23,198 nt of DNA from Symbiodinium natans (GCA_905221605.1 CAJNDS010002229.1:250001-273198), one strand, 5' to 3'. Shown: positions 7,836-15,900, counted from the stretch's first letter. The notes: generated by a model not told the origin, from the letters alone. Numbers and translations: made by a program.

Positions 7836-7908
7836 CTGCAGGAGGCGGGCAAGCGACCTGGGTCGACCTTCGCCATAGAAGTCGAAGGGCTTAAGCGCCG
7901 CCCCCCCT
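7836..7908 (-). CDS. Candidate exon, unknown protein
   Basis: It starts after CTACAG and reads ALKPFDFYGEGRPRSLARLL before a CTGCAG. A second frame (MAKVDPGRLPASCSQEVG) is also open and fits the phase of the exon at 8010-8099 better. No family is recognised. A strong GC hairpin covers the 3' splice site. Confidence 0.3.
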
Positions 7909-7923
7909 CTGTAGGGGGGCGGC
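7897..7923. repeat. Perfect 10-bp GC inverted repeat at a splice acceptor
   Basis: GCCGCCCCCC and GGGGGGCGGC, separated by seven bases, form a perfect stem. It overlaps the CTACAG acceptor proposed for the exon at 7836-7908. Confidence 0.75.
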
Positions 7924-7934
7924 CTAGGCCCTGA

Positions 7935-7997
7935 GTTTAGGGTTTAGGGTTTAGGGTTTAGGGTTTAGGGTTTAGGGTTTAGGGTTTAGGGTTTGGG
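7935..7997. repeat. TTTAGGG array, about 9 units
   Basis: Near-perfect array. It lies immediately downstream (minus sense) of the GTAAGT donor at 8009, so the intron opens almost directly into telomere-like repeat. Confidence 0.95.
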
Positions 7998-8009
7998 GTT
8001 CAAACTTAC

Positions 8010-8099
8010 CGGGGAGGCTCGCGTCTGAGAGGTACGCCCACTGCGCCAGCACGGTGTTGACGCTGTTGGCCCTTGGAAGTGAAGTGAAGAGCGACAAGG
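8010..8099 (-). CDS. Internal exon, unknown protein, canonical GT donor
   Basis: It begins after CCTGAAG and ends before GTAAGT, the most conventional donor in the window. It encodes about 29 residues, LSLFTSLPRANSVNTVLAQ then WAYLSDASLP, in phase 2/1. The composition is protein-like. I do not recognise the family. Neighbouring candidate exons on the same strand are 8348-8394 and 7836-7908. Confidence 0.55.
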
Positions 8100-8330
8100 C
8101 TTCAGGGCTTAGGGCTTAGGGTTTAGGGTTTAGGGTTCAGGGTCTAGGGTCGAGGGTTTAGGGTACTTAGGGGGTTTGAGGGGCATCTGGGGGGTTTTAT
8201 TGGGGCTCCAGAGGTTGTAGGAGATGGGGGTTGAGCTGTGTGGGCTGTGGCTGAATAAAGTTAAGCGCAGGGTTTAGGGTTTAGGGTTAGGGGCTCAGGG
8301 TTTAGGGGAACTCAACATTACAGCTGATGT
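8100..8330. repeat. Degenerate telomere-like repeats
   Basis: TTTAGGG derivatives at 8100-8165 and 8268-8310 with a G/T-rich unique stretch between. No exon seen. Confidence 0.5.
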
Positions 8331-8347
8331 CTTCGTCAGGGCCGGGC

Positions 8348-8394
8348 AAACCTTGCAAGCTCCTGTGCAGCGGAAATCAGTTGTTTAACTGGCT
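8348..8394 (-). CDS. Candidate exon, unknown protein
   Basis: After TATAG the minus strand reads PVKQLISAAQELARF before a possible GC donor (TTT|GCCCGG). The amphipathic-helix-like composition is exon-like. There is no family signature and the boundaries are guesses. Confidence 0.35.
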
Positions 8395-8814
8395 CTATAC
8401 TGTCTGGGCTCTGCTGCTGCTGGGTTTAGGGTTTAGGGTTTTAGGGTTAAGGGCTTTACTCGGGCTGTTTGGGACAGCAACTGCCGCGCCAAGCCCAGAC
8501 ACCGCAGCCCTGAATCCAGCCCTGAAAAACATTGACTTTGCGTAGGTTGCCCGGATCATCCTATTCGGGTCTAGGAGGGTTCTGGGTTCAGGGTTTATAG
8601 GGTTTATAAGGTTTATAGGGTTTAGGGTTTGGGCAGGGCTTTCGGTTTTGGGGTCTCCTCTAGCGTTTTGGGGGGCCTGCAAGCGTTTGGGGTTTAAGGC
8701 CTCGAGAGGAGTCAGGGTAAAAACCTACAAAACCCACGAGAGAAACCACCACCGCAAGGTTCTAAGGCGCTCAACAAGCTCCAGAGCCAAAACCCTAACT
8801 CTAAAACCTGACCC

Positions 8815-8945
8815 TAAACCCTAAAACCCTAAAACCCTAAAACCGTGAAACCCTGAATCCCTAAAACCCTAAAAACCCAGAAACCCTAAAACCCCAAAAC
8901 CCCAAAACCCTAAAACCCTCAAACCCTAAAACCCTAAAGCCAAAA
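8815..8945. repeat. CCCTAAAA octamer-type array
   Basis: Mixture of CCCTAAAA, CCCCAAAA, CCCTGAAA and CCCTCAAA units. The dominant period is eight, one base longer than the telomere heptamer. Confidence 0.85.
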
Positions 8946-8954
8946 CCCTAGAGC

Positions 8955-9010
8955 CAGGCCGCAGCAGGTTGTATCGCAGCTCTGCCATGTCCTTGGCGGT
9001 GCCGTTGAGC
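8955..9010 (-). CDS. Candidate exon, unknown protein
   Basis: It follows CCTGGCAG and reads LNGTAKDMAELRYNLLRP before a likely GC donor (CCTG|GCTCTA). The splice acceptor is good, the composition is strongly protein-like, and both flanks are repeats. Family not recognised. Confidence 0.5.
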
Positions 9011-9040
9011 CTGCCAGGAGGGGCCCCAAGAAGGGGGTTT

Positions 9041-9117
9041 AGGGGGGTTTAGGAGGTTTAGGGGTTTAGGGGGTCTAGGAGGTTTAGGGGTTTAGGGGGT
9101 CTAGGTGGTTTAGGGGG
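9041..9117. repeat. 26-bp tandem repeat of telomere-like units
   Basis: A 26-bp unit (AGGAGGTTTAGGGG followed by TTTAGGGGGTCT) is repeated identically at 9051-9076 and 9077-9102 with partial flanking copies. This is a higher-order repeat built from degenerate telomere-like units. Confidence 0.85.
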
Positions 9118-9180
9118 TTTTTGGGACTCTTGATCCCACTGCCCAGCTGGGAAAAACAAACGAAACTCCTTTCGCATGCA

Positions 9181-9283
9181 TTGCGATGTTCCCAATTTTA
9201 CTAACAGTCCTTGATGGGGAGTATAGTAACCCTCGATTATAGTCCCTTTTAAGGACAATTAAGTATAAGAGGGAACATCCCAA
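9181..9283. mobile_element. MITE-like element, family C, copy 1
   Basis: 13-bp terminal inverted repeats, TTGCGATGTTCCC (9181-9193) and GGGAACATCCCAA (9271-9283), differ at one position. The second copy, with perfect ends, is at 22280-22351. No coding capacity. Confidence 0.6.
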
Positions 9284-9679
9284 CTACTGCCCAAGATAGT
9301 GGCCCATTAAAGTCATAAGGCCCGAAACTCTTAGGACTTGCATCTCGACGTCCCCTTAAGGAAGGCTGGGAATGGAGCCCGCAGCGGTCTGGGGAAACGC
9401 TCAAAGACGACCCCCTCAAAAAAAACCCAAAACCCTAAAGACGCCAAAAAACAAACCAAAACAAGAACAAACAACAACTGCAACAGCCCTCTAAAACCCC
9501 AACAAAACTTTCAACCCTAAATACCCCAAAGCCTAACAAAAGACCACGTTTTTGAAAAATCATAAAGACAAAATAAAAACACCAAAAAAACTAAGAAGAA
9601 TAAGAATAGTAATAATAATGCGAATAGGAATAGTAACAATAAAAAAACTAAAGCAACAATAAATAACAATAAAACAGGG
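9284..9679. other. A-rich unique region, no gene recognised
   Basis: From about 9415 to 9680 the plus strand is strongly A-rich with AAC, AAT and AATAAC-like units. The strand skew explains the long low-complexity frames. No gene called. Confidence 0.45.
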
Positions 9680-9770
9680 GCCGAGGAACGCCGGGGCAGG
9701 CAGCAAGAGGTCCTCGTAGAGGGAGTGGGACAGACTCGTCAGGGGCACCAGGGACTCGCCTCGGATGGAT
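9680..9770 (-). CDS. Candidate exon, unknown protein
   Basis: After CGAAAG the minus strand reads SIRGESLVPLTSLSHSLYED then LLLPAPAFLG. The composition is protein-like against an A-rich flank. The end is uncertain; a GC donor near CCCCG|GCGTTC is possible. Family not recognised. Confidence 0.45.
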
Positions 9771-9906
9771 CTTTCGGGGTTTTAGGGGGTTTAGGGTTTA
9801 GGAGGTTTGGGTTTGGGATTTAGGGTTTAGGGTTGAGGGTTGAGGGTTGAGGGTCGAGGGCTTAGGGCAAGTTTAGGGTGTTCAGTGTGTGTGTGTGGGG
9901 TGTGTT

Positions 9907-10021
9907 GGGGGGGGGAGGGGGGGGGGGGGGGAGGGGGGGGGGAGGGGGGCGGGAGGGGGGGGGGGGGAGGGGGGAGGGGGGGGGGAGGGGGGGGGGGGGG
10001 GGAGGGGGGGGGGAAGGGGGA
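9907..10021 (+). repeat. Long G-rich polypurine tract
   Basis: About 115 bases of almost pure G, broken only by single A residues and one C. It could form G-quadruplex or triplex DNA. In the minus sense it would be a C-rich pyrimidine tract in a transcript. Length is probably unreliable in any assembly. Confidence 0.9.
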
Positions 10022-10085
10022 GATATTCAGTTCTCAATATAATCGAAATACTCAACTGAAGAGAATCAGGAATACTTCTTTCTGA

Positions 10086-10172
10086 CCTCAGTTATAATAC
10101 GAGTGTACTGATAACCTACTTACGGGACTTAGGGCCTTACAAGTGCAGCTATACTAATCGGGGTTACAAGTA
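10086..10172 (+). mobile_element. MITE-like element, family D, copy 2
   Basis: It shares with 325-412 the order TCAGTTATAA, CTACTTACGGGACTTAGGG, CTTACAAGTGCAG and CGGGGTTACAAGTACCC, at roughly the same spacing. Confidence 0.45.
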
Positions 10173-10658
10173 CCCATGAACTTCTAGGTAGGAAGGCCTA
10201 GGTTGAGGGTGCGGGGTGAGCCTCAAACCCAAAAAACAAGGATGTGAGAAAAAACAAACGCTAACCCTCAACCCTGAACCCTTAAGCCTCAACCCTAACC
10301 CTAGAAAAAGCAAGGAGGTGAAAACAAAAGGGGACCTCAGACTGGGTATGCCTCCCTCCCAAGCCCAAAGTGGCTCGCCCTGAAGTCATCACCCTTCGGG
10401 TTTAGGGTTTAAAATTTGGGGTTTGTAGTGTTCGCCTGGGATAAATTTTCACTCGTCCTCCAACCACACGAGAACAACAGCCAACAACAAACAAGATCCA
10501 ACGTCCTATGAGCCATGTTTGAACCTCCAAATGAACCTAGAAGAACGTGCCTGCGCATTACCCTGTCAGGAAAAGTACTCTGGGTCCCTGAACACAATAA
10601 CTTTTAAACCCTTTATGAGGGAGCCAGTATAGGCAGGTTTGACAAGTACTTCTGGGGG
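10173..10658. other. Unique sequence with sparse repeats, no gene recognised
   Basis: A few CCCTAA-like units near 10260-10300 and TTTAGGG near 10398. The rest is unique with no exon-like island I would support. Confidence 0.35.
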
Positions 10659-10659
10659 G

Positions 10660-10748
10660 GGGGGTCCATGGGTGCTGGCGTGCTGCTGCGGGTATAGTCC
10701 GAGTCGAAACAGTCCGAGAAACTGAACCCGCAGCTGTCTCTGCCTTTG
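10660..10748 (-). CDS. Weak candidate exon, reading frame ambiguous
   Basis: All three minus-strand frames are open over about 85 bases, after GGCAG|AGACAGC. Readings include RQLRVQFLGLFRLGLYPQQ and DSCGFSFSDCFDSDYT. The frame cannot be chosen, so I list it only as an exon-like island. Confidence 0.25.
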
Positions 10749-10774
10749 GCATGTCGGCGGGTTTAGGCACTTAT

Positions 10775-11202
10775 AGGGTTCAGGGTTTATAGCACACAAA
10801 CGGTACCACGATGAAGTTTGAAGTTTCCAAAACAGCTGTTGCTGTTAAGAGCTTGTTTTGGGGTGAGATCCCAAATCAGCACCCCAACACCTCAACCAGA
10901 AACCCTCAACCGCACCCACACATGCAAGACTCTGGTAAGTCCAAAGGGTTCATCTGGGCGGATGTCAAAATTTTATAACAGGGATCCAAACAGGGACCAT
11001 ATTTTTGCCAACAAGCAGCCTTCCTTTTTGAGGGGCGGGGGGGGGGGGGGGTGGAAGGTTCGTACAAGGGCGCAGTCGCCCTGTTCCTTCGAAAAAGCTT
11101 GGGTTGCAGGTTCAGAGGTACAAGCCCTAAACCCTAAACCCTAACCCTAAACCCTAAACTCTAATACCCCCCACATGATCCCTGGAAGAGTTGGCCCCAG
11201 GC
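10775..11202. other. Unique sequence, no gene recognised
   Basis: Unique sequence with a G run at 11032-11050 and about five CCCTAAA units at 11125-11160. No exon supported. Confidence 0.35.
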
Positions 11203-11274
11203 TCCTGCTAGGGTGGCGCGCTGCTGTAGCGCACTGAAGGCGCAGTCGCCAGAGCGACAGTCGTCATCCGCATC
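11203..11274 (-). CDS. Candidate exon, acidic/cysteine-containing segment
   Basis: Exactly 24 codons, phase 0/0, between CCTGAG and GCCTGGGG (a GC donor). It encodes DADDDCRSGDCAFSALQQRA then TLAG. The acidic run with two cysteines is clearly protein-like, and CxxxALQxRA is reminiscent of segments in dinoflagellate secreted proteins. I cannot name the family. Confidence 0.5.
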
Positions 11275-11400
11275 CTCAGGTTTTAGGGCATTCAACCCCA
11301 AACCCTAACCCTAAACCCCAAACCCTAAACCCTACAGGTTTAGGGGTTGAGGGGCTTCTAGGGGCTCAGAGGTTGAGGGGTCTTTTAGGGGCTTAGGATA
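11275..11400. repeat. Degenerate telomere-like repeats, both orientations
   Basis: CCCTAAA/CCCCAAA units (11292-11335) switch within a few bases to TTTAGGGG-type units (11337-11395), giving a head-to-head arrangement. Confidence 0.6.
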
Positions 11401-11494
11401 AGAAGGCCATGCAATGAATTGCTTCTGTTGCACAAGTTCTGGTCTTGGGGGAAACATACTCAGGCTCCCTGGTCTTGGCGCGAGTGGCTAAGGC

Positions 11495-11545
11495 CCCTAC
11501 ACAGTTCGGAGTTCGTCAGAGGGAGGTGGTCTATGTAGTAATTGC
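11495..11545 (-). CDS. Candidate exon, unknown protein
   Basis: After GGGTCGCAG the minus strand reads NYYIDHLPLTNSELCRG and ends at a possible GC donor (AGGG|GCCTTA). Strong acceptor, protein-like composition, unassigned. Probably the same gene as the exons at 11203-11274 and 11656-11718. Confidence 0.45.
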
Positions 11546-11655
11546 CTGCGACCCTAGTCAACCCCCCCTCCCCCTCCAGATGTACACCAGAACGAGGATT
11601 GATGTTGAGGGTTTAGGGGTTTAGGGGCTAATTTGGGGGGATTTTGGCTCAAAGC

Positions 11656-11718
11656 CATGCCGCAAGCGCTGTTTGTAGTGGCTCCGCTGAATGTCCAACA
11701 GCGCGCAGCAAAAGATAC
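11656..11718 (-). CDS. Candidate exon, unknown protein
   Basis: After GGGGACAG the minus strand reads IFCCALLDIQRSHYKQRLRH. A second frame (YLLLRAVGHSAEPLQTALAA) is also open. The basic helix-like first reading looks more natural. Ends before a possible GC donor (CATG|GCTTTG). Confidence 0.4.
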
Positions 11719-12400
11719 CTGTCCCCCAAGCCCTAAACCCTAAACCCTAAACCCCGAACCCCACTAGATCCCTGAACCGGCTTCCTTGAAGCCTTGGATC
11801 ACCTATGCTAAACCCAGGTCTAAAGCTGTTAAGAAACAAGTCGTCTCTCCACCTCAGCTCTAAACATGCTTATTCTTGCATATTAATCATTATTAGGGTT
11901 CAGGGTTTAGGGGTTAGGGTCTAGGGTTTTTCGATTTAGGGTAAGGTGGTTGATATTCGGGGGTGGGCAGGGGTGCATTGTGAGAGGGAAGGATGAGTTG
12001 GGGTAGCGGGTTGCGCACAGCACCCCTCGACAGGTTCCAGCGCTTTAGGGTCAGGGCAATTTGGAGTTTCGATTTTGGGGCCCGCACGTGACCCCGCCCC
12101 CCCCCCCCCCCCCCCACCACTGTTTCATTCTTGCTAGGGAATAGTTGCATGAACCTCCAAGTAGGGCTGTATGCACCGCAAATACTTCGGGCTACACTAG
12201 CCTACTACAGCCACAGCTGCCCTACTCCTCTTCCCACTTCGCGCTACCCTACGGTCTTTCAAGCACATCAAGCTCCCAGTCCTCATACCGACTTCTTGGC
12301 ACCTTGCCTCACAAACCTTCAAAGACCTCGGAGGATTTCCACCGGCTCTGTTGTTAAGTCTCGCCTGTTTCAGGCTGGTTCGTAACCTCGAGGGTGTTGG
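11719..12400. other. Unique region with C-tract, no gene recognised
   Basis: CCCTAAA units at 11733-11758, TTTAGGG traces at 11890-11945 and a run of about 20 C at 12097-12115. Long open frames overlap on both strands at 12131-12577 without protein-like signatures or conserved motifs, and I do not call them. Confidence 0.35.
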
Positions 12401-12505
12401 GCTTGGATGGCAGGATGCGATGGCGCAATGCGATGGCGGGGCTTTAAATGGCAGACCGCTATGGCGGGCTGTGATGGCAGACGGTGACGGCAGGCCGAAC
12501 TGAAA
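12401..12505 (+). repeat. Degenerate GATGGC tandem repeat
   Basis: About nine imperfect units around GATGGC(A/G)G spaced 8-14 bp. An imperfect minisatellite unrelated to the telomere-like repeats. Confidence 0.65.
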
Positions 12506-12959
12506 TACAGGGATGCTCCCGACGGGAAATGGCAAGACTAAATGGAACAACTCGAGGCACTCAATACCGAATCTCACTTCAAGGCTTAAGGGTTAGGGTT
12601 TAGGGTGTAGCAAGCAAGACTATTGCTCAAAACCGCATTTCACTTTGTTTGCCAAGCCACGATATTCCAGTGGGACTCAGCATTTAACATTCAAGCTTCT
12701 CTAACTCGCTGTGAGCTACGTAGCCCAGGTTTAGCATAAATCTACAGAAGGATGTTACAGAGGAGCAACTATCCCAACATTGCAACCAAAGGCTTAATTT
12801 CCATTTCAGAAGTGCTGACTTGCTCAGAACAAACTAAACCTGAATGTCTACCGTTTGTCAAGAAGTTCGCAATATTTGAGTTTAGGGTTTAAGGTTTGTG
12901 GTTTGACGCAGAACCCTTACAGCTCTTGGAGCCCTTAAGGCCCTTAGAACCATCTTTTG
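12506..12959. other. Unique region almost free of telomere-like repeats
   Basis: From 12610 to 12875 there is essentially no TTTAGGG-like sequence, which is unusual for this window. The sequence is of moderate GC and I see no exon. It may be an intergenic gap between minus-strand genes (3' flank of the helicase). Confidence 0.35.
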
Positions 12960-12974
12960 GGTGGTGCGCTGTCA

Positions 12975-13072
12975 TGTTTGTTGTAACGGCTGTCGTGTGA
13001 TGAGCACGGCCCAGCTTGCGGCAATACTGCCATGGCCATGTCCAACAGCAAAACAGCATCCACGTCGGGTAC
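12975..13072 (-). CDS. Weak candidate exon (possible helicase motif VI region)
   Basis: Two frames are open. One reads TRTRRGCCFAVGHGHGS, resembling the end of helicase motif VI (ALTRxRRGLxVVG). The other reads PDVDAVLLLDMAMAVLPQA. No AG acceptor precedes it: the segment emerges directly from a CCCTAAA run. That argues against it being an ordinary exon. Position downstream of the other helicase exons fits. Confidence 0.25.
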
Positions 13073-13344
13073 GGGTTTAGGGTTTAGGGTTTGGGGACCC
13101 TAAACGAACCCTGAACCGCCTAAAACCCTTACCTCATCAACCACCTGGTTGGAGGCCATGAACCCGAAAGCATGCCTGAATGCTAGAGGGTGGCCTCGAA
13201 GCATTCCAGGGGAAAGCTCCTTCCAAAGCCTACAACCCTATAGCCTCAACACCCTCTAAAACTCTGAGACACGAAAACCTGAAACCCACAAGCTCAATGA
13301 ACCCCACGGATGCATTTGGGGTTTACAGGGCTTAGGGACGCAAA

Positions 13345-13412
13345 TTCCTAAACCCTAAACCCTAAACCCTCAACCCTAAACCCCAAACCCCAAACCCTAA
13401 AACCTAAACCCG
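13345..13412. repeat. CCCTAAA array
   Basis: About nine CCCTAAA/CCCCAAA units, followed by a short (CCAA)n stretch. Confidence 0.9.
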
Positions 13413-13462
13413 AAGCCCCAACCAACCAACCAACCTAAGCCGCAGCTGCCACCGAGCTGCGC

Positions 13463-13533
13463 CCAGGGGCCCGCACGCAGCCAGATCGCTGCGGACGCAG
13501 CGAACATGGCGCACGCGGGAGCCCGCGGGCAAG
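13463..13533 (-). CDS. Candidate helicase exon near motifs V/VI
   Basis: It follows CGCTCTAG and reads LPAGSRVRHVRCVRSDLAAC then GPLG. It ends at a GC donor (CTGG|GCGCAG). UPF1-class helicases have S-CVRS-x(n)-GFL between motifs V and VI, and RCVRSD...GPLG is similar. The spacing to a QGxE-type motif is two residues short, so the match is suggestive only. It lies 0.65 kb downstream of the last confident helicase exon. Confidence 0.35.
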
Positions 13534-14012
13534 CTAGAGCGTGAAGAGGGCTGGGGATGCGAAAAGCCGGCGGTTTCGGAATCTACTCAGAGTGTTTTAA
13601 GACCAAAACCCCAAAAAAACCCTTAAAACTCTTGAAGCCCCTTTAAAACTCCTCAACCCTAAAAGGCCCTTGAAATGAATCCAATGGTTCAGGTGAACAG
13701 GTGAAACTAGGGAGGGCGCTGTCCCAGGTCCGAATGTACAACCCTCTAAGTGCTGCCCTTGGGTACTTGAGGGGGGGTGGGAGTAGGGGGTGGGGGGTAG
13801 GGCTTAGGGCCGTTTAGGGTAGGAGTCCTTAGGGTTTAAGATCGCGTGGGGGAGGAGGATTTTGAGGGGACCCGCAACATCAAAAGCCTTGCATGGGCTC
13901 CAGGATTCGGGTCTGGGATTACATTCCAAGGATCCAAAAACACACAGAGAGGCCCCAGGTCGGTTTGGGAAGGAAGCTTAGGATCTCGGGCTCCTAAACC
14001 CTAACTCCCCCC
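13534..14012. other. Unique region, no gene recognised
   Basis: Sparse telomere-like units and a G-rich stretch at 13770-13805. No exon supported; probably intronic or 3' of the helicase gene. Confidence 0.35.
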
Positions 14013-14082
14013 TTTAGGGTTTAGGGTTTAGGGTTTAGGGTTTAGGGTTTAGGGTTTAGGGTTTAGGGTTTAGGGTTTAGGG
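14013..14082. repeat. TTTAGGG array, about 10 units
   Basis: Near-perfect array directly downstream (minus sense) of helicase exon 14176-14236. Confidence 0.95.
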
Positions 14083-14175
14083 TCCTAAACCTACGGTTTC
14101 GCGCAGAGGTCTTGGAAGCTTCTGAACACACAAGCTCAAGAGTCCTTGCTAAACGCGCACATACTACGACCCAGC

Positions 14176-14236
14176 GATCTCCCATTCGAAAGCCGCTAGG
14201 AAGCTCGCCCAACAGCTTAACCAGCTGCCCTGAGCA
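14176..14236 (-). CDS. Helicase exon after GTSYENPGE block
   Basis: It starts after TTTGCAG and reads GQLVKLLGELPSGFRMGD. In UPF1-class proteins the SSYxNxxEA motif is followed by a helix of this kind (xxVxxLLxxL) before the ITPY motif. Boundaries are uncertain: CTCAG at 14230 is an alternative acceptor, and the donor may be GC at 14175. Confidence 0.5.
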
Positions 14237-14367
14237 CTGCAAAGCTCTACATAAACAGGCCATTTTAGAGGTTGCTTCGGTACACAAAGGGACTTTAAAA
14301 CATGTTCACATCGGTTGTCCGTGAGTCCCTCGTATTCCCCACGAGCCCCAAGCAAAAGTTGTCGGGC
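14237..14367 (-). other. Inferred short helicase intron
   Basis: About 130 bases between helicase exons, one of the few inferred introns with no telomere-like repeats. The minus frame remains open through most of it, so read-through coding cannot be excluded. Confidence 0.35.
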
Positions 14368-14420
14368 CTCACCAGGATTCTCGTAGGACGTGCCGACCCT
14401 GCGTTCGCAGCCGCGGACGC
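14368..14420 (-). CDS. Helicase exon, GTSYENPGE block
   Basis: It begins after CCTCTTAG, and the donor is taken as GC (GAG|GCCCGA). It encodes VRGCERRVGTSYENPGE. The family consensus here is GxExxxxxSSYxNxxEA, just after the FxxxxG strand. The upstream junction (T plus GC) makes a cysteine codon, giving FISC-VRGCERR. The canonical-looking CTG|GTGAGG inside is an alternative donor. Confidence 0.75.
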
Positions 14421-14539
14421 CTAAGAGGGGGGGCCCTTCTAAGGCCCTCTCAGGAGAGTCTAGACTGGCCAGGGAAAACTTTTAGCCGAAATCCAAAACC
14501 CAGCTGAGAAGTAGCGATTCCTTTATAAGCATTAGATAA

Positions 14540-14640
14540 CTTGGTACCCCAGTAGACCAGACTACAATAAGGGTGCCCTTCCGTTGGTTGGTTGCCTTAT
14601 CAGGGAACCTTGAACCCAAAAAAAGTAAAAGTGTGCCAAG
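14540..14640. mobile_element. Introner-like TIR element, copy 3
   Basis: It starts CTTGGTACCCCAGT and ends GTGTGCCAAG, a decayed version of the 2691-2806 TIRs. Shares ACAATAAGGGTGCCC and GGGAACCTTGAACCC with the other copies. It lies within the inferred intron between helicase exons 14699-14744 and 14368-14420. Confidence 0.65.
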
Positions 14641-14698
14641 AGAAGCCTTAAGCCCATGTGTGGTTCGAGCTTGTGGTCGGTGGGGATTCAAGACAGGC

Positions 14699-14744
14699 AG
14701 CTGATGAATTGGAGAGGCTCGTGGCGGCGAAGGGGCTGGAGCTC
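14699..14744 (-). CDS. Helicase exon, beta strand before GTSYENPGE
   Basis: It starts after GGCAGCAGAG and ends with donor GC (AGCT|GCCTGT). It encodes ELQPLRRHEPLQFIS plus one base. UPF1-class helicases have a P(L/V)xFI strand at this point. Frame joins exactly to 15915-15996 upstream and 14368-14420 downstream. The plus strand is also open (ELERLVAAKGLELLCC), but only the minus reading fits the gene. Confidence 0.6.
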
Positions 14745-14781
14745 CTCTGCTGCCAGCAAGGGATTTAGGGTTTATATGCCT

Positions 14782-14835
14782 CCCTAAACCCTAAACCCTA
14801 AACCCTAAACCCTAAACCCTAAACCCTAAACCCTT
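14782..14835. repeat. CCCTAAA array, about 7 units
   Basis: Perfect CCCTAAA units on the plus strand, opposite in orientation to the arrays at 14013 and 16008 in the same gene. Confidence 0.95.
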
Positions 14836-15291
14836 AGCCTGTAGGCTTTAGTTTTGGATTGTTCTCAGGGTTGCTCTCAAGGGGTTTTTGTTGGGGTTTT
14901 TTGGGGTTAAGGACTTCCAAAGTTTCAGGGTTCAGGGCTTTGGGGCTTTGGGGGTTTCGGGCTGCTAGAGTTTTAGGGTTTTCTGGCTTCGGGCTTTCAT
15001 TCTCCAGGAAACCCGGCGGTTGTTTGTGACTTCTGAAGACCCAAAGATTCCAGAGCCTTGTGACTTTAACTGCTGTTGTTCTGTGAGGAAGCGCTCAATC
15101 TTGAGACATTAATTAACGGTGAGCTCCAGATCACCCGTCAGACACTCTCTGCTAAAGCGATTTGGGTCTGCACCTCCGCCCTTGTAAACCTTGCTGCATC
15201 CTCGATCCAAAATGGCCAACTCTGGAACTAAGGGAAAACCGCACAAGCCCAAGAATTAGGAATGTAAGCCGCGAGTCCATGATCTCTTTGG
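14836..15291. other. Intronic unique region
   Basis: G/T-rich at first (degenerate TTCAGGG and GGGTTT units to about 14990), then unique sequence. It lies in the inferred helicase intron 14745-15914. No exon seen. Confidence 0.4.
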
Positions 15292-15415
15292 GTAGTTCCA
15301 TGGTCCCTTACTATGGGCCCTTAAATGGGGACCCCTTAGATACCCCTTGTATGCCCTGTAAAACCCAAGGGCCCATACTTCAGAACCCTTTAAAGGAGGC
15401 AAGGGACCATATTAC
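15292..15415. mobile_element. MITE-like element, family B, simple copy
   Basis: It runs from GTAGTTCCATGGTCCCTTA to AAGGGACCATATTAC, roughly inverted ends. Shares the core GGGCCCATACTTCAGAACCC with 6206-6330 but lacks the nested introner, so it represents the uninterrupted form. The plus-strand open frame across it is fortuitous. Confidence 0.6.
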
Positions 15416-15792
15416 GGGGACCAGGTACCTGCCCTGTTCATGATCTCAATCAAGGGCAGACCGATGTTCACGATGTTCACGCTATTCACTCACTCGTCAC
15501 ACCCCTCCACCTCTGTCTGTGTGAACCTGCCTAGAGGGTGGTGGGAAGACTTCCAGAAAACAGTGCTAGGGGCTGTTCAGGGATTTAGGTTCGGCTTCTC
15601 GATCTAGCATTCGTTTCGGAACCGGGAAAACCTATATACCCTAAATTCATACAAACCCGACACCCTGCACCTGTTTGCTGCCTGTACGAAAAGCAAGCTG
15701 CCTAATTGTTAGTAGAAACTTTCAATATTACAATGCCTTGTGGAGACGGCCCTTACACCCTCAACCCTCCACCCCGCCAAACACGTTCAACG
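15416..15792. other. Unique intronic sequence
   Basis: No telomere-like arrays and no exon-like island recognised. Contains the small direct repeat CGATGTTCACGATGTTCACG near 15460-15480. Confidence 0.35.
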
Positions 15793-15900
15793 CTAAACCC
15801 TAAACCCTAAACCCTAAGCCCTAAACCCTAAACCCTAAACCCTAAACCCTAGACCCTAGACCCTGAACCCTGAACCCTTGAACCCCGAACCCCTAAGGGC
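15793..15900. repeat. CCCTAAA array grading into CCCTGAAC and CCCTAGA variants
   Basis: About nine CCCTAAA units followed by progressively variant units, close downstream of helicase exon 15915-15996 in minus sense. Confidence 0.9.

Noticed and set aside
9840-10085. Plus-strand open frame rich in glycine
   Set aside because: It is a translation of the G-rich tract (GGG = Gly) and has no protein-like sequence outside it.
12131-12577. Overlapping open frames of 70-126 codons on both strands
   Set aside because: Overlapping on both strands, low protein-likeness and no splice-compatible or family motif; the minus frame also crosses the degenerate GATGGC repeat.
15162-15443. Plus-strand frame of 93 codons
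   Set aside because: Mostly covers the family B MITE and flanks; no protein-like features.
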